Shown here piece after piece: positions 11,613 through 21,649 of a stretch of DNA of 64,000 nt. The stretch's first letter is position 1. Each line of letters starts with the position of its first letter. The notes beneath the pieces were generated by a model. It was given only the letters and a program-made list of their open reading frames with translations, was not told the DNA's origin and searched no databases. Location: contig JAPZLL010000009.1 in NCBI GenBank assembly GCA_036250225.1, positions 434,001-498,000 of the forward strand. The letters are read 5' to 3'. The position numbers were made by a program, and so were the translations under genes. The stretch is from Cercophora sp. LCS_1. Its lineage: Eukaryota; Ascomycota; Sordariomycetes; Sordariales; Lasiosphaeriaceae.

Positions 11613-13445
11613 TCAGCCATTTACAGGGATGGCTCCACGGCAAAAACTTTCTCGGTGGACGGTAGTGTCTAGGTTGAAAACATACCATGTCCCAACAAAG
11701 GTGTACTCTAGCGTGGAGCATGGCCGTAGAACCAAGGATAATCCGGCCGCCGAGCTGAAGACTATCAAGTCCCCATCGGCAGTTTCCTGCGGAGCCAAAC
11801 CCAAGAAGCCGGTTCCGGAAACGAAAATGCGTCTGTTCACACATGCTCTCCTGACAGATGCCAAATATTCCACCAATTTCATCGCTTCAGGGGTGGCCAG
11901 CTCACCCTTGACGGGCTCTGTATTGACAAACCATCGACGGTATGTGCCAACAAAATCCCGCATTGCCTCTCGATCCAAGGCCTCCTTCCTCGGTCCACGA
12001 TTGGCGACAAGGACACGAACAAATTCTTCATCTTCAACCTCCTTTGAAGCGCTGTCAGTGAATCGTTGACTGGAAAAAATACCACGCCAAGCTGCAAAAA
12101 GATTGGAGCCGGTAGGGGACACGTCCTGCTCAAGACAAGGATCGCCCAAAGCATCAACTCTCCCCATCCGGTTCCCATGTAAGACAAGACTTGTCCCTGA
12201 AACGTGGAAGTTAGAGGGTTGATCATATCCTACAGTCAGGTCCCTGGAAGTATGAAAAGGGGCAGGGGAGGCGTTGGTATCCGACCAGTCAGGGACCCAC
12301 GACGGAAGAGAAGCCAAATTCTTTGTCAACCGACAATGGCCCAGGAACTCAAGCGTCTTCCCAAAATCCACGAAAAACTTTGCCACGTCGGTGTATACCT
12401 CCTCTGCAGGCTTGTCATAGTCAACCCGCAGCAACCTTCGACCCTCCTCAGAAGCATCCCGAAAGTCTCTCGCCATGCGCATAATCGCATAGATCTTATC
12501 CCTCGGGTCTGTCGCCAACCGCCTCCGATACCTTGCAAGCGCCTGAAGCAACGTATCCAAACCATCTCCATCACCTTTCTCCTCGCCCCGCGCAGCAGCT
12601 CTGCGCCTCCCCACCTGCAGCTCCAGCACCGACGAAACACTCACAGTCCCAACACAAAGCGGCAGCACCTGTCGAAGCTCATCCATCAGTCGCACAGCAG
12701 ATATGAAATCCGTCCATGGTATCTCCTTGACCCCGCATCTCACAGCCAAACTTCCCAACCGCGGAAGCACACACTCCTGCACAGTCCAGGTACGAAACCA
12801 CCACTTTCTCTCCATCAACTTCCCCAACGCGTCCCATCTCGCCTGGTCAGCATACCGATCCACCGCAGCTGCAACCCGTTCCTCCCTGGTGGCGAGGCGC
12901 GCAACTGCAGCGAGCCCAGAAACAAGAAACAGCGCCCTGAAACTCCCGTCCGCATCTCCTCCAAGCCATATCGTCGTTTGCTTGGCATACCCGTAGATCA
13001 GCGTCATCCGATCAACCTGCCAGTTTTTCTCCGCCGTGTCGTTTTGATTGATGCATATTTGATCGATCCACAACACGCGGTCTGGGTCACTAGCGCGGCC
13101 GCGTAGTCGTTGCAGGGCGCCGTAGAGGTTGGGGGTTACAGGGAAGGGGATGGAGTTGACAGTGATTTCACACGGAGCAGGGATATCGTCGTGGATACCG
13201 ACGCCATCGGCCCAGACGTAGGAGAGGGCTTCATATCTGCGTTTTACGTCGCTGAAGGTGGCGTGGGTGAGGTCGCAGTGGATTGGGGAGTTGGTGGTTA
13301 CGCCTGGGTGGAGGCGAAGCAGCCGGATTTCCCAGGCGCCGTGGACAATTTGAGTGGCTTTGTCGGTTTGGGACGAGGCGGAGGTAAAATCATGGAGGGT
13401 GGTGTAGGTGAAACTAGCTCTGGTGTTTGTCGGTGGGCCGGCCAT
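11613..13445 (-). CDS. HET-domain (heterokaryon incompatibility) protein, intact
   Basis: Single uninterrupted 610-aa frame. All HET hallmarks are present in order: YEALSYVWADG (about residue 70), RVLWIDQICINQND (about 123), the IYGYAKQTTIWLGG segment, and KWWFRTWTVQE (about 214). HET domains are TIR-related cell-death modules acting in vegetative incompatibility. The C-terminal two thirds carry the usual HET-associated pieces: DPRDKIYAIMRMARD, LPSWVPDWS, and a terminal RRIFVSGTGFLGLAPQETADGDLI stretch ending in a short beta-rich region. No introns. The N-terminus is preceded by no alternative Met in frame. It is the only one of three HET genes here without a lesion. Partner locus and triggering allele unknown. 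Confidence 0.9.
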   Translation of the reverse strand: MAGPPTNTRASFTYTTLHDFTSASSQTDKATQIVHGAWEIRLLRLHPGVTTNSPIHCDLTHATFSDVKRRYEALSYVWADGVGIHDDIPAPCEITVNSIPFPVTPNLYGALQRLRGRASDPDRVLWIDQICINQNDTAEKNWQVDRMTLIYGYAKQTTIWLGGDADGSFRALFLVSGLAAVARLATREERVAAAVDRYADQARWDALGKLMERKWWFRTWTVQECVLPRLGSLAVRCGVKEIPWTDFISAVRLMDELRQVLPLCVGTVSVSSVLELQVGRRRAAARGEEKGDGDGLDTLLQALARYRRRLATDPRDKIYAIMRMARDFRDASEEGRRLLRVDYDKPAEEVYTDVAKFFVDFGKTLEFLGHCRLTKNLASLPSWVPDWSDTNASPAPFHTSRDLTVGYDQPSNFHVSGTSLVLHGNRMGRVDALGDPCLEQDVSPTGSNLFAAWRGIFSSQRFTDSASKEVEDEEFVRVLVANRGPRKEALDREAMRDFVGTYRRWFVNTEPVKGELATPEAMKLVEYLASVRRACVNRRIFVSGTGFLGLAPQETADGDLIVFSSAAGLSLVLRPCSTLEYTFVGTWYVFNLDTTVHRESFCRGAIPVNG

Positions 13446-14588
13446 TGATGGGAATTGCTCGTCTGAGAATAGGGGGTGGTAGAAAATGCGGATGCGCCGA
13501 GTTGAGTCGCAGCTGCAGTCACGAGTTCATCCCCGCACTTCCACAGGGAGCTCAAGGACTTGCCTGCCGGAGACTGAATATGCAGGCTGCGGAAAGGAGC
13601 CGCTGGAACTTTTGGTCTCACTTTATTGGAAGGAACAGTCACAGGGGCGCCTTCCGGATCTCCTACCCGATCCAAAACCCAAAGGTGAGTCACCAGAAAC
13701 ACAAAGGGTCGGAACCAGATTCGGACTGGGCATCCCTCCACTACAATGTTCAAGACGAGGACGTGCTACCATTACACCATCCGACCTGTTTTGTTCAAAA
13801 GTGATCCGCAAATTTTACCCATATACAGAGGGCGCCGGTGCCGACCTTAACGGTGTGAAGAAAGCTTTGCGCCAGGATTGCATGCCATTGGCGCGGGTAA
13901 CTTGGGCGCCTGCCTGCCCGTTTTGCCTGCATCTTCACCGGGTCTGGGCAACCACAACCTGGTTGCCAACGCGCGTCGTTGGATTCAGAGTTACACAAGA
14001 TTCGTCTGAGTATCCAAGCGCAGTCAAGGAACCGAAATGAAAAAACGGTAAGCTTTGAAGATGAGACTTAAGTAGTTGCGGTCGGCGCTTATCGACATGG
14101 TCGGTTGATCTTGAAGTTTGAGGTTGTTTGCCTCAAAGATGTCCATGTTGCCTACCTTAGTCGCCTCATCTATGAAAAGCACCTTATTCTTATTCGCCTC
14201 TGACATCTGAACAAAATATACGAATATGTGAGTCTCACCATCCTGGTCGTCTTGTACGAGCCCGAGTTCTTCCATTGGAACGGATCAGTGGGGTTGAGGG
14301 GATCTCACTCCAATTGCTACCGCGATTCGGTACCGAACCACCCGCAGCGGCATAGATCTGCATTGGGCGGATATCGGACCCGGGATCCGCGCGGTTATTG
14401 TTATTGAATCTCAAGGGTCAACCTTCCTGAATTCTGGATCTGGTAACGCTTGCGCGGTGAATCTGGGGTGGTACAAACGACTGACGATCCCATGTTCTCA
14501 GAGGTGCCGTCTTGATATCTACCTACCCTCTACCTCTTTGATCGGCTCGTCAGCAAAAAGCCCGGTTTGGCGGTATCGTTGAGCTGAA
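13446..14588. other. Intergenic with one small unexplained ORF
   Basis: The minus ORF 14275-14024 (83 aa, starting MEELGLVQDDQDGETH) has plausible protein composition but no recognised motif. The plus-strand frames look non-coding. The upstream region of the tyrosinase gene is within the last few hundred bases. Confidence 0.35.
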
Positions 14589-15954
14589 ATGCGCTTCTCG
14601 TTGGCGGTACTTCTAGGCGCTGCAGTCGCCACGGCTGCTCCATCGAAAGATGTGAATGATGCCAGCGCCGTTCTCCAAGATCTTCAGAAGCAAGTCGAAG
14701 CCAAACTTTCAGAGACTACCGCATTGAGTAGAGGTGGAAGCAGATGCACTCTCGCGGGCGCTGCAATTCGTAGAGACTGGTAATCACCTTGAACCCCCCA
14801 ACCCGCTCATCCGCCCAAGACTCCCCCACATTCCGAGATCCCTGATTTCTTATGAAAAGCTCCTTTGCACCAACACACTGACGTTCACGTACAGGGACTT
14901 CCTCTCCAAGAACGAGAGGAAAGATTACATCAACGCAGTAAAATGCCTCTGGGCTCTTCCCTCAGTCGACACCGACTTCTCCGCCGCCCAAAACCACTTT
15001 GACGACTACGTCGCGGTACACATGAACCAAACTAATACCATTCACGGCACAGCCAACTTTCTGCCTTGGCACCGCTATTTCATCTATCTCTGGGAACAGA
15101 AACTCCGAAACCGGTGTGGTTACAAGGGATATCTCCCAGTATGTCTCGCCCCCCTCCCAGCCAGAAGTAAGGTAGCATCAACATCCCCAGTACTGGAACT
15201 GGTTCAAACACCAATCCGACCTCTCCAAATCCCCCGCCTTCGACGGCAGCGACACAAGCCTCGGCGGCGACGGCGACTTCTTCCCACACAACGGCAGCGT
15301 CGTCGGCGCAGGCCGAATCTGGCTACCCTCTGGCAAAGGCGGCGGCTGCGTAAACTCCGGACCCTTCGTCGGGTACGACTCCCCCATCCAACACCATCAA
15401 CCCGACCAACGACTAACGAACAACCCAGCTACACTATTAATATAGGCCCCGTCCAACCCGCCATGCAAAACTACACCCCCGTCTTCACCGACGTCAAACG
15501 GCTTGACCCGCGCTGCCAACGCCGCGATTTGACGACAGCAGCACCCATATCTACCTTCACCGCCGAGAACCTGCTCAACGTGACCGTGGGCGCTGCCTCC
15601 GCAACGATCGGCCATTTCCAGGACGAATTGCAAGGTCCATGCGGGACTTTGCGGCTTCACGGGGCAGGCCACTACGCCATGGGCGGTGACGGGTCGGATG
15701 TGTACACGTCGCTGAACGATCCGGCGTTTTATCTGCATCATGCCATGGTGGATCGGGTGTATTGGATGTGGCAGGTTTTGCATCCCGCTGAGGCGAACAA
15801 GGTGAATGGGACCATCACGTTTCGGAATAATCCGCCGAGTCGGGAGGGGACGGTGGATGATTTGTTGGAGGTGGGCAGATTGGGAGAGGCGGTGACGATC
15901 AAGGATGTTCTTGATACGCTTGGGGGGACGCCATTTTGCTATGTTTATTTGTAG
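14589..15954 (+). CDS. Secreted tyrosinase (type-3 copper protein)
   Basis: Four exons (14589-14779, 14895-15138, 15191-15372, 15429-15954) splice to 380 aa with consistent phases; the 56-nt third intron has a GACTAAC branch point. A signal peptide (MRFSLAVLLGAAVATA) precedes the domain. CuA ligands are visible in VAVHMNQ, TIHG and LPWHRYF. CuB ligands are in LRLHGAGHYAMGG and NDPAFYLHHAMVDRVYWMW. GCGYKGYLPYWNWF-type sequence follows CuA. It ends FCYVYL without the long C-terminal lid of classical tyrosinases, as in the short secreted fungal forms. Expected to oxidise phenols to quinones outside the cell. The reductase gene 350 bp downstream is on the same strand, but co-function is only a guess. 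Confidence 0.9.
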
Positions 15955-16301
15955 ACGTGGATGTGAAGGTTGGGAGGGGGCTTGTTGACTGGGAATAGGG
16001 GTGAGACAGGGTTAGGGTGGGAATAGCATCTGGATGTCGATGGCCCTTGTCCACGCTTGCTGGCTTTGACTGGCGTACGACATTGGACGGTCGAGTTGAC
16101 AGCACGGGGGCCTGTGTCAGGTTGTTCGCCACGCGCAAGTCGTCGTCGACCACCGTCGATGTTGGGCTCTGAGCGGTCCCTCCAAGCCCCTTTCCATGAC
16201 TCGAACAAGGACCAGCCCAGGCCCATCCTCAAAACAACAAATTTCCCACCAAGGATCCATCTCCGACATTCCTCTATCTTTTGCACAGAATCAGCACCAA
16301 A

Positions 16302-17420
16302 ATGCGTGTCCTAACCCCCACTTCCCTGCCCTCGAGGCCCTCCATCTCCCTCACCGACCCTCTCCTCGACCCCGACTCCCTCATTCTCGTAACAGGCGCC
16401 AATGGCCTCATCGCCTCCCACATAACAGACCAGCTCCTCTTCGCAGGCTTTCGCGTCCGCGGCACCGTTCGCTCCCTCTCCAAATCGTCCTATCTCACCG
16501 ACCTCTACGAAAAGCGGCACGGGTCAGACCGCTTCTCGCTCGTCCAAGTCTCCGACCTAGCTGTCGCCAATGCCTGGAGCGAGGCCGTCCGTGGGGTATC
16601 CGCAGTCGCACACGTCCTCGGAGCCGTTGACATCAACGTCAAAAACCCCGACAAAGTGGCGCAGGAGGAACTGCGCTGGCAGTATAACCTCCTCGAAGCA
16701 TGTGCTCAGCAGTCGAGTATCCAGTCGTTCGCGTTCACGTCGTCGGCATGGGCTGCTTGGACGCCCAAGGCTGGGCAAAAGGTTGTTCTCAACGGGGATA
16801 GCTGGAATGACGAGGCGTTGAACGATGCACGAGAGGGTAAAGGAGACGGGATGACGGGGTTCATGGCGCTCAAGATGTTGGTGGAGCGGGGAGTTTGGGA
16901 GTGGGTTGAGAAGCACAAGCCCAGGTTTGCGTTCAACGCGCTGTTGGTGGACACCGTCATGGGTGAGTGTTTGGATCCGGCGCATCAGGGGATTCCCAGC
17001 ACAGCGGGTATGGTCCAGTGGGTGTGGGAGAACAAGTATGTTGATGTGCTGGATATGATGCAGCCGCAGTGGCATGTCAACTGTCGGGATATGGCGAGAG
17101 TCTATGTGGCTATTTTGGCGACCGGGGAGAGGCTCGATCGGGAGAGAGTGTATGTCTTTGGGGAGAGGTATAGCTGGTACAAGGTGGCTGAGATACTGAA
17201 GGATATGTATCCCGAGAGGGCGGACAAGATGGCGAGGCCACAGGATTTGGGGTGGTCCGACGCTGTTGTTGAGCGTGACATGGGCTTAGAATTGCTGAAG
17301 CGAGTGGGCCAAAGCCAGTGGACGAGTTTGGAGACGAGCGTCGACGAGAACGCGAAGAGTTGGTTGAAGCTGGAGAAGGGAGGCTTGACAAGTCACAAGT
17401 ACGGGGACTTTGCGAACTGA
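16302..17420 (+). CDS. Extended SDR, Gre2/dihydroflavonol-reductase-like, with Tyr-to-Phe change
   Basis: Intronless, 372 aa from the ATG at 16302 (CAAAATG context); an upstream in-frame ATG at 16281 would add seven residues. The Rossmann motif is LILVTGANGLIASHI, and GTVRS downstream of beta-2 fits NADP(H) preference. In this family the active site is Tyr-x-x-x-Lys. Here the aligned segment reads Gly-Phe-Met-Ala-Leu-Lys: Lys191 is kept but the tyrosine is Phe187, and the usual Ser/Thr region reads FAFTSSAWAAW. The fold is therefore expected to bind nucleotide, while catalysis may be altered. WNDEALNDA before it matches the Gre2-type substrate loop. Substrate unknown. Confidence 0.85.
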   Translation: MRVLTPTSLPSRPSISLTDPLLDPDSLILVTGANGLIASHITDQLLFAGFRVRGTVRSLSKSSYLTDLYEKRHGSDRFSLVQVSDLAVANAWSEAVRGVSAVAHVLGAVDINVKNPDKVAQEELRWQYNLLEACAQQSSIQSFAFTSSAWAAWTPKAGQKVVLNGDSWNDEALNDAREGKGDGMTGFMALKMLVERGVWEWVEKHKPRFAFNALLVDTVMGECLDPAHQGIPSTAGMVQWVWENKYVDVLDMMQPQWHVNCRDMARVYVAILATGERLDRERVYVFGERYSWYKVAEILKDMYPERADKMARPQDLGWSDAVVERDMGLELLKRVGQSQWTSLETSVDENAKSWLKLEKGGLTSHKYGDFAN

Positions 17421-17729
17421 TGCGGCTTGTCGATTGTTCGTTATCGCTAGGTAGACCATAACAATGATACCCAACACTGACCGTTGCCAAGTCTTTGTTG
17501 ATGACGCTGTGTCCATCCAAGCTTCCATTTGCGGCGGCGACACATTCAGGCCACGCTCCCACGTCCATCCGCATGTCTGGGCTCCGTCAACCGGTGATGG
17601 TCGCGATAAAGATCTTCAGCGCCGCGCGGGTTTGCCGTTCGGGGACTTGCGCTTGCTCGCCCGCGCCTAGCCAGATGGTTCCAGCTAAGGATGATATAGA
17701 TATAACGCTTGCTCTTTCTCCGACAACCT

Positions 17730-18434
17730 TCACGAAGGAGCCGGCTGCGGATTGTTCCCAACCGTTTTGTAGAGATCGCGAAGCTCGAATTCGTCGTGGC
17801 CACCCTCGGGCACCTCGCCAATGATACGTGCGGGCTGCCCCGCAACAATACTGAAGCTTGGTATGACCATATTTGCCGGGACAACAGCGCTGTCGAGGAT
17901 GCGGACGTAGTCCTTAATGATGGCAAACTCGCCGATGACGACCTTGGCGCCGATGTGGACGTGGCTCCCGATGGAGGCTGCTTGGACGACGGAGCCGGGG
18001 CCGACGAAGACGTGGTCGCTCATTCGGAGAGGCATATAGGTAAAAGCACTGCGCGGTCAGTCCCTGGAATCGGGTATCGAAGAGAAGGTGGCTTACCCCT
18101 TGTACAGCCGGCCCGGGGGCCGCAGACAGCACCCTCTGCTGAGGAAGCAGTAGCGGCCGATTGCCACGGCCGTGTTGTTGGGCGGAGCACCGCTCGAAGA
18201 AGAGGATGACGAGGGGATCGAGCGAGCGAGGTCGCCACGGATCATGACTTCGGGCTGGATAACTGTTTTGCCGCCGAGCATGATGTTCTGAGTACCGACA
18301 AGCGTCGCCTTTCGCGCGACCTTGTTGCCCGTGTCCTGCCGACCGCGCGTTAGCCGTGAGTGCGAAGATAAGCAGTGCCAAAAATATCCACGTACGGTCT
18401 CGATGTATTCTCCTCTCGGCGGGCGTCTCGACAT
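17730..18434 (-). CDS. ro-12: Dynactin subunit p25 (DCTN5; ro-12 in Neurospora)
   Basis: Three exons (18434-18396, 18335-18097, 18048-17730) splice cleanly to 198 aa with donors GTACGT and GTAAGC. The start is MSRRPPRGEYIET, then DTGNKVARKATLVGTQNI and a left-handed beta-helix of hexapeptide repeats: TVIQPEVMIRGDLA, IGRYCFLSRGC, YMPLRMSDHVFVGPGSVV, IGSHVHIGAKVVIG, FAIIKDYVRILDSAVVP. It closes with the family's PARIIGEVPEGGHDEFELRDLY. p25 sits in the pointed-end complex of dynactin and helps dynein engage early endosomes. A serine run (SSSSSSSG) in the second exon is a local insertion. Housekeeping gene, intact. Confidence 0.92.
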
Positions 18435-18841
18435 CGTGGCGATGGTTACTAACGAATGTATGCGGTTGATTGCAGTGACGGCGCGCAGCTTCTCTGAGCT
18501 CGAGCGCGGTTGAGTTCGCCTCCAAATCTCTTGGCGTTGAAGCTTTGACCCCACGTGCAGGGGTGTTGCCGAGCGGGGCCAGAAGCCTGCCTGCCGGCGC
18601 GGCAAGTGCCTGCACGAGCAAGGTTGCAAACACACAACGGGATCATCCGAGAAGGAGACAGCCAACCAAGAATCACCAACGACCGCCAGGCTAGCCCACG
18701 ATGAGAGATCCGAGTATCCTTCCAGCGAGGCTTGTGCGCAATGGCAACCAGCAAAAGTTCCCCGAGTCTGCCCTTTTCCTCCTCACCAGCCAGATGCACG
18801 CCCCCAAGACCTGAAGTTGCAGGGAAACGAGGTCAAACACT

Positions 18842-21348
18842 ATGGCAGACTCACCCCCTACCGCCCACCAAGAGGGAACGGATCCCATTCGCGATGCCGT
18901 GGCTGCGCAGTCGCAGAAAGTATCAGCGATCGGCGCGAGCGAAGAGACCCTCACAATGTCTGATTTGTACCGCGAAATGCGAGAGACCAATCGCTTGCTC
19001 CAGGCCCTCATCGCACAGCAGACACAGGCAACTCCGACGAAACCAAGCAGCCAACGTCATGTTGAACACGAAGAGCCTCAAGTTTCACCCCCACCACCAC
19101 CAGTTGCGACAGATCCCGGCCCCAAGTTTTTCGACCCCTTGCGGGCGAAGATTCGAGAACTTACGAATGAATGGGCTCACGCAATCTTCCAGAGGACCGA
19201 CGAGATTGGGATCCCGCTCAGGGACGCGTTTATATCTCAAGTTGAACCCCTCCCAGGCCAACCGACGGAATACGCGCCCTACTATCCTGGGTCGTTTGAA
19301 GGCCGCCTTGTCTCAGTCAAGACAGGTTCAACCCCTCGGACGCTTGTCTGGAAGGAGCCATATGCTGGTGACACGAGCGGTCTTCGCGAATTGCTGAAAC
19401 GCCCGGCCTTGTCACCTGAAAAGGCTGAAGAAACCCTGGGCCTGTTGAAAGAGCGGTGGCCAGTGAGTTTTAGCCACAGGTGGAAAACCGATAGCAGTGA
19501 TATCGCTAGTACTCTCGACTTCGAAGATCGGCCGGACTTCTGGGCATTTAATTTGCTGGGGTAGCCGGAAGGCCAACTCATGTCGGCTACCCGACTTTTC
19601 ATGCACATCAGGGACTTTAGAGCTCGAAAGGCTCATACCAGCCAGTGGGGTTTCCCACCTTCAACCTTGTATAGCCCCGGTTTCTTCTGGTACGTTGGTA
19701 CATATTGCCGAGACCTCACTGTTGAAGGTGCCAACCATCCCGCTCGGACAGCGTTGTTTCCACTAGGGAGAGCCGACATACCCGCTCGGTCGACTTCGAA
19801 AAGGTTGCACTCATCTGTGCTGTCCTTGCCGGTAGCGGGATGGACATCTCCGACACCTTGAACTCAGTTCGCTTATCCATGGATAGCAGGCTTTTCAGGT
19901 TCGTGATACGGGAGTCCCACCCAGGTGCCATTCGAAGCCGTTACACGGCCTGCTTCCCGTACCTTCGTCACTTCAACGAGATAGAGAGACCAAGTGCCGC
20001 CGTTGGCTCGTTCCCTGGTGTAGTTCCGGAACGGGATCGCGGCAACATCGACTTCTTCGGGAAGCTCGGTGATTGCTTCGTGTCTTGTAGAACGTTTGTC
20101 TTTGGACACTGCATTATCAAGCCCCGAGGGCTGTTCCCAGAGTTCTCAGTCGTTGTGGTTGACGACGGAGAAGGGCGGTATCAGGAGCGCCCGATGCGAT
20201 ACGCTGAGTGGGAGGGGCAGGGATTCGTTGTGACTGGCCGACACGCAGGCCACCATTTTCTGCAAACCGTTCTGTACACAACTTCATTGCAGTGGGAACA
20301 AAGCACGCAATTCACTTTGGACACCTTGGACCGCAAGCTCAATACCACCGCGGGTTCCTCCTTGGCTGAGAGCTGACGATCCCTACTGACCACACCACTG
20401 TAGCTTCGGGATATCTCAGAGTCAGACTCAAGTAACAGCTTGCTGTTCGACAACGACTTCACCAAGTCCGAGGTTTATTTTAAAGCTCTAGATTCTTCGG
20501 GTTGCCGGCAATGCCGTCCGCGACACCCGAATTGTCCTCGCTCGCATCAAGCCCGAGCACCTCCCATCACACTCCACTCTAGTGCCCTTTTTCGGTCTCA
20601 GCTACACAAATCCCAGGGATGACGAGATCCTGGTGGCGAACTGGGCCATACTCTGGAAATCATTCTCTCAGTCGGAGAAACAGCTGCTCGAGCGGATCCA
20701 TGACAAGACCGAGGAGGTCAAGAGTTTGCGAGATGGGGTACGTACCAGGCAAGTTGACCATCGAGCGTTGCTAACATCTTGGAAGCTCTTCAACGCGACA
20801 TCTGTCCGGGAGGCGTCAAGATCAACGACAATGAACCGTTACGTCATTGTATTCACAATCATGACGGTTCTCTACCTCCCGATTAGTCTCGTCGCAGTGC
20901 GTATTGCCGTATTGACCATGCCACCCATTGCGTCGACTGACGCCGTGACTAGACAGTGTTCGGGACAGATCTTTTCGATTCCGGCGACCCAACAGATAAC
21001 ATTGACAGGTTCAAGACCTCTGCCGTCGCTACATCGGTTGCGACGCACGCTTTGTCGCTCCTCTTAGTATGGTTGGCAGATAGACTGGATCTTCCGCAAA
21101 CCATGCTCCGCAGGGTGAAGGCCTGGCACCGGGACCTTTCGACTAAGCTCAACAGACGCCAACGTGATGAGGCACCGGAATCTGAATCTCCTCCTTCAAG
21201 CCGGGTCAAAGTTCCGTTGGGGAACATGGTCTCCGGGCTCAGGCGACGGAACCATGACTCTGCTGCCTGGCGAACGCGTGCAGCGATGGCCTTGGCTCCA
21301 ATCCGCCCAGCACCGAGGTCTGGTGAGTCGCGAAGCGGCACAAGGTGA
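18842..21348 (+). pseudogene. CorA-like membrane protein gene with apparent splice-donor loss and frameshift
   Basis: Exons 18842-19560, 19612-19689, 19767 to about 20350, about 20403-20737, 20786-20896 and 20953-21348 read as one protein. The N-terminus is cytosolic with a coiled coil (LYREMRETNRLLQALIAQQ). LDFEDRPDFWAFN and a long central domain follow. The end has two membrane segments: NRYVIVFTIMTVLYLPISLV, then VFGTDLF in place of the CorA GMN motif, then a second helix (VATHALSLLLVWLADRL). Preceding FNATSVREASRSTTM is typical of fungal CorA-like proteins. Two lesions: no GT donor at the right phase after LNTT (near 20350), and between FKAL and ILRVAGNAV (near 20490) two bases are missing. 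Ion transport is doubtful without GMN even in intact relatives. Confidence 0.65.
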
Positions 21349-21649
21349 CAGGACTGCGACGAGAAAAGCTTCAGACCCCCTTGATCTCAGTAATTCATTG
21401 ACATGCGGTCTTTGGCTCTTAGACGCTGATCAAACCCTACTTGTTCGTCTCTGCTCCTGAACCTGCAGATGTTGTCCACACTCCACCAATCAAGGCGATC
21501 GTCGCTTCGACTCATGGCGTTCATGGGCGGGCAGGCCCCACTTCGTCTTCCCCGCGACGTCGCCTGTTGGCTTGAACTCCGACAATGACCAGTCCTCTCC
21601 AACTCACGGCATCTTCCCGAAGACGCATCGTGGGCGCAAAACTTTCGCT

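Noticed and set aside
12204..13106. 300-codon plus-strand open frame antisense to the HET gene.
   Set aside because: The minus strand encodes a full HET protein; the plus frame is a shadow with His/Arg/Pro-rich composition.
20181..20465. Antisense open frame over the CorA-like gene.
   Set aside because: Shadow of the sense exon; sense frame carries conserved motifs.
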